Source of the DNA: Paenarthrobacter sp. A20
GTDB lineage: Bacteria > Actinomycetota > Actinomycetes > Actinomycetales > Micrococcaceae
Direction of reading: 5' to 3'
DNA length: 64,000 bases
Assembly: GCF_024168825.1 (NCBI RefSeq)
Contig: NZ_JALJWH010000001.1
Span: 1,860,001-1,924,000, forward strand
Positions 8,798 to 16,449 of this stretch are shown here, piece by piece (position 1 is the first letter of the stretch; every line of letters starts with the position of its first letter). The notes below the pieces were generated by a model that was not told where the DNA came from, did no database searches, and saw only the letters and a program-made list of their open reading frames with translations. Made by a program: the position numbers and the translations under genes.

Positions 8798-10231
8798 ATG
8801 AGCACAAACCCGAGCAGCACAGACGTCGACGCAGCCAACCAGACGAGTTGGCGGCCGCGCCTGGCACTGCTCGTGGCGGCGACGTTCTTCATGGAATTCC
8901 TGGACGGGACCATCCTCACGACGGCCATCCCCAGCATCGCCTCCGATTTCCGGGTGGCACCTGCTGACATCAACATCACCATGACGGCGTACCTGGTGAC
9001 GGTCGCCATGGGCATTCCGTTGAGCAGTTGGCTCGCTGAGCGGTTTGGCGCTCGCAGGATCTTCTGCCTTGCGATATCCGTGTTCACCATTGCCTCGCTG
9101 CTCTGCGCGATCAGCACCGACCTGACTATGCTCACGCTCAGCCGGGTGGCGCAGGGCATGGGCGGGGCCATGATGGTTCCCGTAGGCACCCTGGTGGTGC
9201 TGCGGGGCACCCCCAAATCCGAGCTTCTCCGGGCTACCGCTTATCTGGTGTGGCCCGGGCTCCTTGCTCCTGTCCTGGCCCCGATGGTGGGCGGCGCCCT
9301 CACGACCTTCCTTTCATGGCACTGGATCTTCATCATCAACGTCCCGCTGGGCCTGGCTGCCTTCATTGCAGCCCTCCGGCTGGTGCCGCAAACGCAGTTC
9401 GACGGGAAGCGCCGGCTGGACTGGTTCGGCTTGCTGCTCACCACCCTGGGTGTAGGCGCGTTGGTGGTGGGGCTGGAAACCCTGGGGGGACACGCATCGA
9501 ATGTGCTGGCCGCGGGAGTGGTTTCCGCAGGGGTGCTGTCGCTCGCGGGCGCGGTCTGGTGGATGAGCAAGGCGAAAGTTCCGCTGTTCAACCTCAGCGT
9601 CTTCGGGACCAGGACGTTCAGGGCAACATCCACCGGGGGGTTCATTTACCGGCTGACCATCAGTTCTGTCCCTTTCCTGCTGCCGCTGATGTTCCAGGAC
9701 GGGTTCGGTTGGGATCCCCTCAAGGCCGGCGTGATGGTGGCAGCGGTGTTCGTGGGCAACATTGGGATCAAACCGGCCACTACGCCCTTGATCAGGCGTT
9801 TCGGGTTCAAGCCCGTGCTGGTCTTTGCGTCGTTTGCTTCGGCCGTGACGTTTGCGTTGTGCGCTTTCCTTGATGCCCAAACACCCGAGCCACTCATTTT
9901 CGCCTTGTTGCTGTTCAGCGGTGCCTTCCGTTCCATCGGTTTCTCCGCGTACGCCTCGGTGCAGTATGCGGACATCATCCCTGGACAGTTGCCCTCGGCC
10001 AACGCCATCTCCGCAACGCTGGTTCAGCTGGCGGCTGCGGCCGGGATCGCGGTGGGTGCCTTGTTCCTGCGCCTTTTTGAGGCCACAGACGTGTTCGGCC
10101 CGGACCAAGTGTCGGCGTACAAGGGGGCCTTCGTAGCCATGGCGGTGCTGATGCTGGTCAGCACTGTGGACAGCCTCACGCTTCATCGGCATGCGGGAGC
10201 CGAAGTCAGCGGCGGAGCGAAGCGCGGTTAA
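8798..10231 (+). CDS. MFS multidrug exporter, DHA2 (EmrB/QacA) type
   Basis: A proton-driven inner-membrane efflux pump of 477 residues. The first helix holds FMEFLDGTILTTAIPSI, the hallmark of drug:H+ antiporters with 14 helices. The loop WLAERFGARRIF matches MFS motif A. Hydrophobic segments alternate regularly to the end. The ATG at 8798 is chosen because the 55 residues upstream in frame are Arg-rich and overlap recQ. The upstream spacer contains CGGAG. It stands alone and is closed by a hairpin at 10240. The substrate cannot be told from sequence. Confidence 0.85.
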   Translation: MSTNPSSTDVDAANQTSWRPRLALLVAATFFMEFLDGTILTTAIPSIASDFRVAPADINITMTAYLVTVAMGIPLSSWLAERFGARRIFCLAISVFTIASLLCAISTDLTMLTLSRVAQGMGGAMMVPVGTLVVLRGTPKSELLRATAYLVWPGLLAPVLAPMVGGALTTFLSWHWIFIINVPLGLAAFIAALRLVPQTQFDGKRRLDWFGLLLTTLGVGALVVGLETLGGHASNVLAAGVVSAGVLSLAGAVWWMSKAKVPLFNLSVFGTRTFRATSTGGFIYRLTISSVPFLLPLMFQDGFGWDPLKAGVMVAAVFVGNIGIKPATTPLIRRFGFKPVLVFASFASAVTFALCAFLDAQTPEPLIFALLLFSGAFRSIGFSAYASVQYADIIPGQLPSANAISATLVQLAAAAGIAVGALFLRLFEATDVFGPDQVSAYKGAFVAMAVLMLVSTVDSLTLHRHAGAEVSGGAKRG

Positions 10232-10239
10232 ACGCAAAA

Positions 10240-10263
10240 GGTCCCGGTTCGAAAACCGGGACC
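10240..10263. terminator. Bidirectional terminator between the MFS gene and tRNA-Ser
   Basis: A 10-bp perfect stem, GGTCCCGGTT/AACCGGGACC, with a 4-base loop. It is preceded by AAAA on the plus strand, giving a TTTT tail when read from tRNA-Ser. Confidence 0.7.
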
Positions 10264-10269
10264 AATTCG

Positions 10270-10357
10270 CGGAGACGGGGGGATTTGAACCCCCGGTGGA
10301 GTTGTGCCCCACACTTCATTAGCAGTGAAGCCCATTCGGCCGCTCTGGCACGTCTCC
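10270..10357 (-). tRNA. tRNA-Ser (anticodon GCT)
   Basis: An 88-base class II tRNA on the minus strand. The acceptor is GGAGACG/CGTCTCC with discriminator G. The anticodon stem TTCA/TGAA region has loop CTGCTAA (anticodon GCT), and a long variable arm precedes the GGTTCAAATCC T-loop. CCA is not encoded. Confidence 0.95.
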
Positions 10358-10432
10358 CTTTGCTATTGCTAGCCCACCAAGGATACGCAGAACCTGCGGT
10401 CCAGTGCAAAACGCGGCCATTCGCCCGCCCAT

Positions 10433-10492
10433 TTCGATGGTTCGCTGCAGGATAGGCCGTTGGCACGGCATGGTGCGCAGGGAACCATCGAA
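10433..10492. repeat. Long-loop inverted repeat downstream of the prolyl oligopeptidase gene
   Basis: Perfect 11-bp arms TTCGATGGTTC (10433-10443) and GAACCATCGAA (10482-10492) enclose 38 bases. The repeat begins 18 bases after the stop of the minus-strand prolyl oligopeptidase gene. It may be an mRNA 3'-end structure; no T-run follows. Confidence 0.35.
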
Positions 10493-10510
10493 TCGGGCCC
10501 GGCGGAGAGG

Positions 10511-12757
10511 TTAGTTGCTTCCAGCAAGCGAACGCCACAGGAAATGGTTGCTCCGTGCCTGCAAAGCCGCCGCTTGCCGGTTGTCCGAGGCTCCGGCATG
10601 TCCGCCCTCAAGTGCCTCGTGGAACCAGACGTTCGGGATCCCCATCGCCTGCATGCGGGCGGCCATCTTCCGGGCCTGGACGGGTCCCACCCGGTCATCG
10701 GACGTGGCGGTCCAAATGAACGTTTCGGGGTATTCCACACCGTCGTGAAGCAGGTGGTACGGCGAGAACGTGCGGATGAACTCCCATTGTCCGGGGACAT
10801 CGGGATCGCCGTATTCGGCAATCCACGAATACCCCGCGGACAGCTTGGTGTACCGGCGCATGTCCAGAAGTGGCACGCCGCAGGATACGGCACCGAACAG
10901 TTCGGGGTACTGGGTCAGCATGTTTCCCACCAGGAGCCCGCCGTTGGAGCCGCCCACGCAGCCCAGGCGGGGGCGGCTGGTGACGCCGCGGGAGATCAGG
11001 TCCCTGGCCACGGCAGCGAAGTCCTCATAGGCACGGTGCCGGTTTTCCTGGAGGGCGGCGCGGTGCCATGAGGGTCCGTACTCGCCGCCGCCTCGGATGT
11101 TGGCCACAACGTACACGCCGCCACGCGAGTGTGCTTCGGCGCCGTCCTCGGCGGAGGCGCCCACTGTGCGCCGCTCGAGCCAGGCCCGCCCTATGGATCC
11201 GCTGTACGCCGGGGTCCGGGAAATTTCGAATCCGCCGTAGCCGGAGAGTTGGGTGGGGTTCTGGCCGTCGAGCACCAGGTCCTTGGACGCGACCTGGAAA
11301 TAGGGAACCTTGGTTCCATCCTCAGAAACCGCAAAGTGCTGCTGGACTTCGTATTCGGCTTCGTTGAAGAACGACGGCGACCGCTTCACCTCGGCGTGTT
11401 GACTCACCACACCGCCGGACTGCCCGCCATCAGACTGCCCATCCGCACCGCGTGTCAGTGTTCCGCGGGTCAGGGTAGTGGGGGTGGTGAAGCCGGTGGC
11501 CACCAGCCAGAAGTCATTGCCGGCAGGGCCCTGGTCTTCGTCGTCCACGGCATAGGCGTTGACGTCGTGAAGCGGCGGGCACGCATCCAGGAGGGTGGAT
11601 CCCCACACGCCGCCGGCGTCAACAGTGGATGGATCCAGCACCCGGATCTCGGAGGAGACATCGCGCAGGAGGTTCAGCAGCAGGTATTCCCTGGTCCAGC
11701 TCCAGGACTGCAACGACGTTTGGGCGTCCGGGGTGAAGAGGACCAGCAGGGAACGGGACCCCGCAAGATACGAATCGAAGTCAGCAGCCAGCAAGGACCC
11801 CGCCGGGTACACAACGCCGGCAACATCCCAGTCCTGCTGCGGACGGAACAGCAGCCAGTCACGGTGGGCGCTGATATTCACATCGGTAGGAACGTCTATC
11901 GCCACCCATGAGTCGTCCTTCAGCAACGACGTGGTGCGGTTGTAGAAGTCGATGTAGTCCACGGCGAAGGTGCGCTCGTAGCCCGGAGTCGAGTCGTGGG
12001 CCACCATTGCCAGCATGTGGTCTTCGGGGATTTCAAAGAGGCGCTCGGCCTGGGCAAGCGATTGGCCGCGGCGCAGCCTCACACCAGTCCGTGCGTAGGA
12101 GGAGGTCGTCGCGGGCAGCCCTTCGGCGGTGCTGGACACCAGGAGGGTATCCGCATCGAGCCAGCTGACGTTGCCTTTGGCTGTGGGGAGGTCAAAGCCG
12201 CCGTCCACGAAGGTGCGGGATTCGACGTCGAACTCGCGGTGGCGGTCAGCGTCGCCGCCGTCGGGGGAGAGCGAAACCATAGCCAGCCGGTACTCGCTGC
12301 CATCTGCGGGACGAAGGAAACCGGCGCCGTGGAACACCCACTCGACACCCTCAGCGGCGGCCAGGGCATCTATGTCCAGCAGGACATCCCACTCCGGCTC
12401 CTCGCTGAGGTAGCTCTCCCAGGTGGTGCGGCGCCAGAGGCCTTTGGGGTGTTCCTGGTCCTTCCAGAAGTTGTAGTAATAGTCGCCACGTTTGGAGACC
12501 ATGGCGATGCGGTCCGTTGAGTCGAGGACTTCCAGGATGCCGGCCTCAACAGCGGCGTACTCGGAGTCCTCCAGGAGTTCCTCGGTGCGGGCGTTCTGTT
12601 CGCGGACCCACGCCAGCTGTTCTTCGCCGTGGATGTCTTCCAGCCAGACGTTTTCATCCGTGGGCTCAGGCGCGACGTCCGCAGCGTGGCGCGGTCCGGC
12701 GGCCGTCGCAGTGTCATTCTCGGGAAGTGGCGTCTGATCAGCTTCTGTGGTGGTCAT
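10511..12757 (-). CDS. Prolyl oligopeptidase family serine peptidase (S9A)
   Basis: A cytosolic endopeptidase expected to cut short peptides after proline. The 748 residues comprise an N-terminal beta-propeller (about 75-470) and a C-terminal alpha/beta-hydrolase domain. The nucleophile is in GCVGGSNGGLLVG (Ser near 603), the acid in TSDDRVGP (near 687) and the His in EGGHAGASDN (near 718). NIRGGGEYGPSWH is typical of S9A. There is no signal peptide. The ATG at 12757 (MTTTEADQTPLPEN) is preferred to an ATG 12 codons upstream. The gene is divergent from an FAD protein across 60 bases, so their promoters must be close or overlapping. Confidence 0.92.
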   Translation of the reverse strand: MTTTEADQTPLPENDTATAAGPRHAADVAPEPTDENVWLEDIHGEEQLAWVREQNARTEELLEDSEYAAVEAGILEVLDSTDRIAMVSKRGDYYYNFWKDQEHPKGLWRRTTWESYLSEEPEWDVLLDIDALAAAEGVEWVFHGAGFLRPADGSEYRLAMVSLSPDGGDADRHREFDVESRTFVDGGFDLPTAKGNVSWLDADTLLVSSTAEGLPATTSSYARTGVRLRRGQSLAQAERLFEIPEDHMLAMVAHDSTPGYERTFAVDYIDFYNRTTSLLKDDSWVAIDVPTDVNISAHRDWLLFRPQQDWDVAGVVYPAGSLLAADFDSYLAGSRSLLVLFTPDAQTSLQSWSWTREYLLLNLLRDVSSEIRVLDPSTVDAGGVWGSTLLDACPPLHDVNAYAVDDEDQGPAGNDFWLVATGFTTPTTLTRGTLTRGADGQSDGGQSGGVVSQHAEVKRSPSFFNEAEYEVQQHFAVSEDGTKVPYFQVASKDLVLDGQNPTQLSGYGGFEISRTPAYSGSIGRAWLERRTVGASAEDGAEAHSRGGVYVVANIRGGGEYGPSWHRAALQENRHRAYEDFAAVARDLISRGVTSRPRLGCVGGSNGGLLVGNMLTQYPELFGAVSCGVPLLDMRRYTKLSAGYSWIAEYGDPDVPGQWEFIRTFSPYHLLHDGVEYPETFIWTATSDDRVGPVQARKMAARMQAMGIPNVWFHEALEGGHAGASDNRQAAALQARSNHFLWRSLAGSN

Positions 12758-12817
12758 CGCCCCATCCAAGCAACACTGTTCAACGGTAAGCAAGTCACGC
12801 AGAAGTTAGGCTGGAGC

Positions 12818-14755
12818 GTGGATGAATCGCAAACCAACCGTGTTGCCCTGATTGGGGCCGGCCCTCGGGGCACCAGTGTCCTTGAGAGGCTGCTTGCGAA
12901 CTGGGCCGCGGAGACACCTGAATCGACCGCCCTGCACATCCATGTCGTGGATCCTTTCCCGGCCGGTTCGGGCCATGTGTGGCAGCCGGAGCAGTCGCGC
13001 CTGTATCTGATGAACACCCAGTCCTTCTACCCGACGCTCATCCCTGAGGAACCCGGGCTTGCCCAGCCGTTGACGGGTGGTTCGTTCGACCAGTGGCGTG
13101 AGGCCCGGCGTCGTGATGGTGAGGGCCTGAACGCCGCCGAAAAGGCGGAGCTGGCTGTCCTGGACTCGCACGACTTCCCCAGCCGGGCGCTGTACGGACG
13201 GTACTTGAGGCAAACCCTGGAGGGGCTGCTGAACCGGCTGCCCGACGGCGTTGAGGTCACCTTCCACGAGACCCTCGCCGTGGCTGCCCGGCCTGTGAAG
13301 GACGGGTTCGACGTCGAACTGGCCAACGGTGCGTCCCTCACCGTCGGCTCCGTGGTCCTCGCGCTGGGACATATCGAGTCCCGCCTGAATCCCGAGCAGC
13401 GCTCTTTCAAGAGGGCCGCAGACGAACAGGGGCTGTTGTACTTCCCGCCCGCGCCGCCAGCGGACGTGGACTGGCAGGCCGTGCCGGACAACGAGCCAGT
13501 ACTGGTCCGCGGTATGGGGCTGAACTTCTTCGACGTGGTGGGGCAGTTGACCGAAGGTCGGGGAGGCACGTTCGTTGATGCGGGTGTGCCTGGGGCCGGT
13601 GTGCTGGAGTACCGGGCATCGGGCCGGGAGCCGAAGATCATCGCCGCCTCCCGCAGGGGCACGCCGTACCGGGCCAAAGCGGGCCTGGACGGCTACTATC
13701 CACGCAGCATCACCATGCGTTACCTGACCGAAGACGCCGTGGACCGGTTCCGCGCGGCCGGAATCCAACCGGGCTTTGACCACGACCTCTGGCCACTGCT
13801 TCACCGCGACGCGCTGTGGGCCTATTATTCAACGCTGGCCCGGTCCCAGCCCACGGCAATAAAGGACCCTGCCCAGTTCCTCGCTGATCTTGAGGACGCA
13901 CTCCAGCCGCATGCGCACACCACCACGCATTGGGAGGGCAGCGTGGGCGATCTCGTCGAAAAGCACGTCGTTTCCTCCCGCCGGTTGAACCTCCGTGGAC
14001 TTGCTGCACCGCTGGCAGGACGCACCTTTGCCTCCCGGGGTGAGCTGGACGCGGCCATTACCGCGTACCTGGATGATGATGCCCGGCGATCGGCCCTTGG
14101 CGAAGCGGACCCGGTCAAGATGGCCATCGGCGCCCTGCACACCGGCCGGGCAATCCTCAAGTCGGTGGTGGCAGACGGCGGCATTACGGACGAGTCATGG
14201 CTCGCAGGGTTGCGGGGCTGGTTCGAGTCCTTCGTTGAAGGACTGGCCAGCGGAGCGCCTGCGCTGCGCTCGGAGCAGTTGGCCGCCTTGGCGCGTGCCG
14301 GCGTCGTGAGTTTTGTCGGACCGGACCCGAAGTTCAGCGTGGACAGGGGCGAAAGGGTGTTCCGGGCGGTTTCGCCGTGGGTACACGATGCGCCGGTTGA
14401 GGCGCCGACGCTCATCGAGGCGATGTCGCCGGCAAACAGGGTGGGCATGAACGTCTCCCCGCTGCTGGAGCAACTGATGGCTGATGGCTTGGTGCGTACC
14501 AAAATCATGATGGGCGGTGAGGGCGCGCCCGTGCAGACCACAGGCCTGGACGTGGAACCGCATCCCTACCGGCCGGTGGCTGCGAACGGATCCGTCACAA
14601 AACACCTGTTTGTTTTGGGCCTTCAACTTTCTGCGACGCAATGGGGCACGGCCATTGCCGCGGAAGCCCGGCCGCGGACCGGACCGGCCTACGCCAGCGG
14701 ACAGCGGACCCTCCGCGACGCCGATGAGATCGCCCGTAGCATTCTGGCCCGATAG
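12818..14755 (+). CDS. FAD/NAD(P)-binding protein (YdhS-like)
   Basis: A 645-residue flavoprotein of the FAD_NAD(P)-binding family (PF13454 type). The N-terminal Rossmann motif VALIGAGPRGTSVLERLL binds the dinucleotide. SVVLALGHIES is the second, ATG-like flavin motif, and VLVRGMGLNFFDVV holds another Rossmann-like turn. The substrate is unknown; E. coli YdhS and related proteins are also uncharacterised. The GTG at 12818 is chosen because GGAG lies 5 bases upstream and the dinucleotide motif then begins at residue 8. The C-terminus is 15 bases from the end of an IS element, which may have cut its original 3' flank. Confidence 0.78.
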   Translation: MDESQTNRVALIGAGPRGTSVLERLLANWAAETPESTALHIHVVDPFPAGSGHVWQPEQSRLYLMNTQSFYPTLIPEEPGLAQPLTGGSFDQWREARRRDGEGLNAAEKAELAVLDSHDFPSRALYGRYLRQTLEGLLNRLPDGVEVTFHETLAVAARPVKDGFDVELANGASLTVGSVVLALGHIESRLNPEQRSFKRAADEQGLLYFPPAPPADVDWQAVPDNEPVLVRGMGLNFFDVVGQLTEGRGGTFVDAGVPGAGVLEYRASGREPKIIAASRRGTPYRAKAGLDGYYPRSITMRYLTEDAVDRFRAAGIQPGFDHDLWPLLHRDALWAYYSTLARSQPTAIKDPAQFLADLEDALQPHAHTTTHWEGSVGDLVEKHVVSSRRLNLRGLAAPLAGRTFASRGELDAAITAYLDDDARRSALGEADPVKMAIGALHTGRAILKSVVADGGITDESWLAGLRGWFESFVEGLASGAPALRSEQLAALARAGVVSFVGPDPKFSVDRGERVFRAVSPWVHDAPVEAPTLIEAMSPANRVGMNVSPLLEQLMADGLVRTKIMMGGEGAPVQTTGLDVEPHPYRPVAANGSVTKHLFVLGLQLSATQWGTAIAAEARPRTGPAYASGQRTLRDADEIARSILAR

Positions 14756-14770
14756 CGGCGCGGGGCGTGA

Positions 14771-16125
14771 TGACTCATGTCAAGATGCTCGCGAAAGTGT
14801 TGTGCGTGCCTCAGTTATTTCTGCTCGCGTGATTGAGGCTTCCAGAGCCTGTGTTTTCTCGGCGGCGAGGGCGATGAGCTGGGTTTGGATTCTGGTGATG
14901 CCGCGGGTGAGTTCGGCCGGGTTGGTGGTCTCCATTAGTTCGGCAAGTTCGGTCGCTTTGGCCTCGGTGAGGATCCCGGAGTCGATGACGCGGTGGTATG
15001 GGGTCCGTGGTTTGTCATAGATCCGGGTCTTTTTGCCGTGTTTGTTTGAGCGCCAGCCGATGGCTTTGGTGGTCGCGGTAAAGAGGTTGAGGCGGATCCG
15101 GACCAAGGCGTAGAGGGCGTTGAGGAGCTTCAGTTCGGCCGCCGTGTCGTACCTGTAGTGGAAGGCGTGCCGGCGCACGACGTCACCGTTTTTCTGCTCG
15201 ACGTGAGCATTGTCGTTGGACTTATACGGCCGTGCACGGGTGAAGTAGATGTCCTTCTTCCCGGCCCACTCGATCATGGCGTAGTTGATGAATTCCCCGC
15301 CGTTGTCGGTATCAAGCCCCACCAAGGGAAACGGTAGTCGTGCCACGACCTCATCCATGGCCGCAAGGACCCAGACGTGCGCCCCGTTTCGGACGGCCAC
15401 GTTCTCGGTCCAGCCGGTGAACACGTCCGTGGCGGTCAGGGTTCGTGCGAATTCCCCAGTCAGGGTGGGGCCGCAATGGACGACCAGGTCCGCCTCGATG
15501 AAACCCGGGAGCTGTTCGTGCTCGTCGCCGGCCTTACGGACCGTGATCGAATTACGCAGCAGTGGCCCGGCCTTCGTCGCGGAGAGCCCTTTGGGTTTGT
15601 CCGCGTCCTTGGTGGGTTTGAGGAGCCGGTCGATCGTGGCCCCGGAGACCTGCATCAACTGCACTCTGACAGCCGGTGTCAGTCTCTTGGTGTCGAGTTC
15701 ACCAAACGCTTCGAGCTTCGGTAGCCACAGGTCCATGGTCGCGGCCAGATATTTGCCCGAGGGCATCCCCGCCAGCCGCCACACACCGATCAGGACTTTA
15801 AGCGTGTCATAGCCATAGGTTCGTCCCCGAGGCTTCCGTACCGCCACCCTCGCAGGGCCCTTGCGCTTGCGCGCTGTGGAAAGCGCCCGCCGGGCATTGG
15901 CCCTGGACCAGCCCGTGACGGCGACCAGCTCGTCCAGAACCAATCCCTTGGCATTCTTCGACGACTTCGCATAATCGGCTGCGTACTTCTTCGTGATTTC
16001 CCTACGCGTTGCCATCGACAGGTCCATCCCTCATCGTCACCGCCGCGCCCGCAGCGGCCCATGATTTCGCGAGCGTTTCTCAAATGAGGCATGCACCCCG
16101 TTTCGCGAGCACTATTCATGAGTCT
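14771..16125. mobile_element. Insertion sequence with DDE integrase-type transposase (about 1.36 kb)
   Basis: The outermost matching bases are 14771-14816 and, inverted, 16082-16125: both begin with xGACTCATG and share TGCTCGCGAAA and TGCCTCA blocks. Each end carries two GCTCGCG boxes exactly 36 bases apart (14787 and 14823 on the left; 16104 and 16068 on the right), probably transposase-binding sites. The left inverted repeat contains the stop codon of the transposase gene. No clean target duplication could be identified. The family is uncertain; the transposase looks closest to ISNCY/IS481-like rve-domain enzymes. Confidence 0.8.
14780..16015 (-). CDS. DDE transposase with integrase core domain
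   Basis: A 411-residue transposase filling the IS. The N-terminal part (about 1-75) has a helix-turn-helix look (LDELVAVTGWSRANARRAL) and a basic stretch. The catalytic core follows: EADLVVHCG (first Asp), GLDTDNGGEFIN (second Asp) and NAHVEQKNGDVVRR (Glu). The ATG at 16015 (MATRREITKKY) is preferred; an ATG at 16027 has its AGGG directly abutting. The gene is intact and the three catalytic acids are present, so the element may be active. The C-terminal codons lie within the terminal inverted repeat. Confidence 0.85.
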   Translation of the reverse strand: MATRREITKKYAADYAKSSKNAKGLVLDELVAVTGWSRANARRALSTARKRKGPARVAVRKPRGRTYGYDTLKVLIGVWRLAGMPSGKYLAATMDLWLPKLEAFGELDTKRLTPAVRVQLMQVSGATIDRLLKPTKDADKPKGLSATKAGPLLRNSITVRKAGDEHEQLPGFIEADLVVHCGPTLTGEFARTLTATDVFTGWTENVAVRNGAHVWVLAAMDEVVARLPFPLVGLDTDNGGEFINYAMIEWAGKKDIYFTRARPYKSNDNAHVEQKNGDVVRRHAFHYRYDTAAELKLLNALYALVRIRLNLFTATTKAIGWRSNKHGKKTRIYDKPRTPYHRVIDSGILTEAKATELAELMETTNPAELTRGITRIQTQLIALAAEKTQALEASITRAEITEARTTLSRAS

Positions 16126-16135
16126 CGTCGCGGGG

Positions 16136-16164
16136 TTGCAGAGCAGCCCAGCCTTCGTTACTGT
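16136..16164 (+). promoter_or_regulatory. Promoter of the glycine riboswitch-cycA transcript
   Basis: TTGCAG (16136-16141) and TACTGT (16159-16164) are separated by 17 bases, a good sigma-70 arrangement, about 35 bases before the first aptamer. The -35 box lies only 10 bases from the end of the IS. It is inferred from sequence alone. Confidence 0.5.
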
Positions 16165-16199
16165 GTGAGCTGCATCACCCAGTGTGGTGGTGCGCGCTT

Positions 16200-16405
16200 T
16201 TGATCCGCGGCGGGAGAGCCCTGCCGGTACACCACCCCAGGCGCCGTAGGAGCAAATCCTCCCCAGGAATCTCTCAGGCCCATGTACCGCCGCGGCGAGG
16301 CAACTCTGGAAAGCAGTCCGGCCACCGGGCTCACCGAAGGTGCAAGCGTTCCTGCCGGGCAGGAAGGCGGAAACTCTCAGGTCCATCTACAGAGCGGGGA
16401 GGAAC
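16200..16405 (+). promoter_or_regulatory. Tandem glycine riboswitch
   Basis: Two glycine aptamers in series. The first shows GCGGGAGAG, GCGCCGTAGGAGCAA, GGAATCTCTCAGGCCC and ACTCTGGAAAGC. The second shows GCTCACCGAAGGTGCAA, GGAAACTCTCAGGTCC and ACAGAGCGGGG. These blocks match the conserved P1/P3 core of the tandem class. It leads directly into the cycA permease. The last helix is followed by AGGAAC (16400-16405), which can pair with GTTCCT (16444-16449) between the Shine-Dalgarno and the TTG start, suggesting translational control. The polarity (on or off with glycine) is not evident. Confidence 0.92.
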
Positions 16406-16449
16406 CCGAATCTCGTGGCACCCTGTGCCGCCTGAACGATGGAGTTCCT

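Noticed and set aside
8350..9216. 288-codon minus-strand frame across the recQ end and MFS start
   Set aside because: It crosses two well-supported plus-strand genes and has no ribosome-binding site or domain.
9314..10312. 332-codon minus-strand frame antisense to the MFS gene, running into tRNA-Ser
   Set aside because: It begins within the tRNA and opposes the clear membrane-protein frame.
12806..13804. 332-codon minus-strand frame inside the FAD/NAD(P)-binding gene
   Set aside because: The plus strand has Rossmann motifs; this frame has none.
16282..16449. N-terminal extension of CycA from an upstream ATG
   Set aside because: The extension would be translated from the riboswitch aptamers and has no counterpart in CycA proteins. 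TTG 16450 has a proper Shine-Dalgarno.
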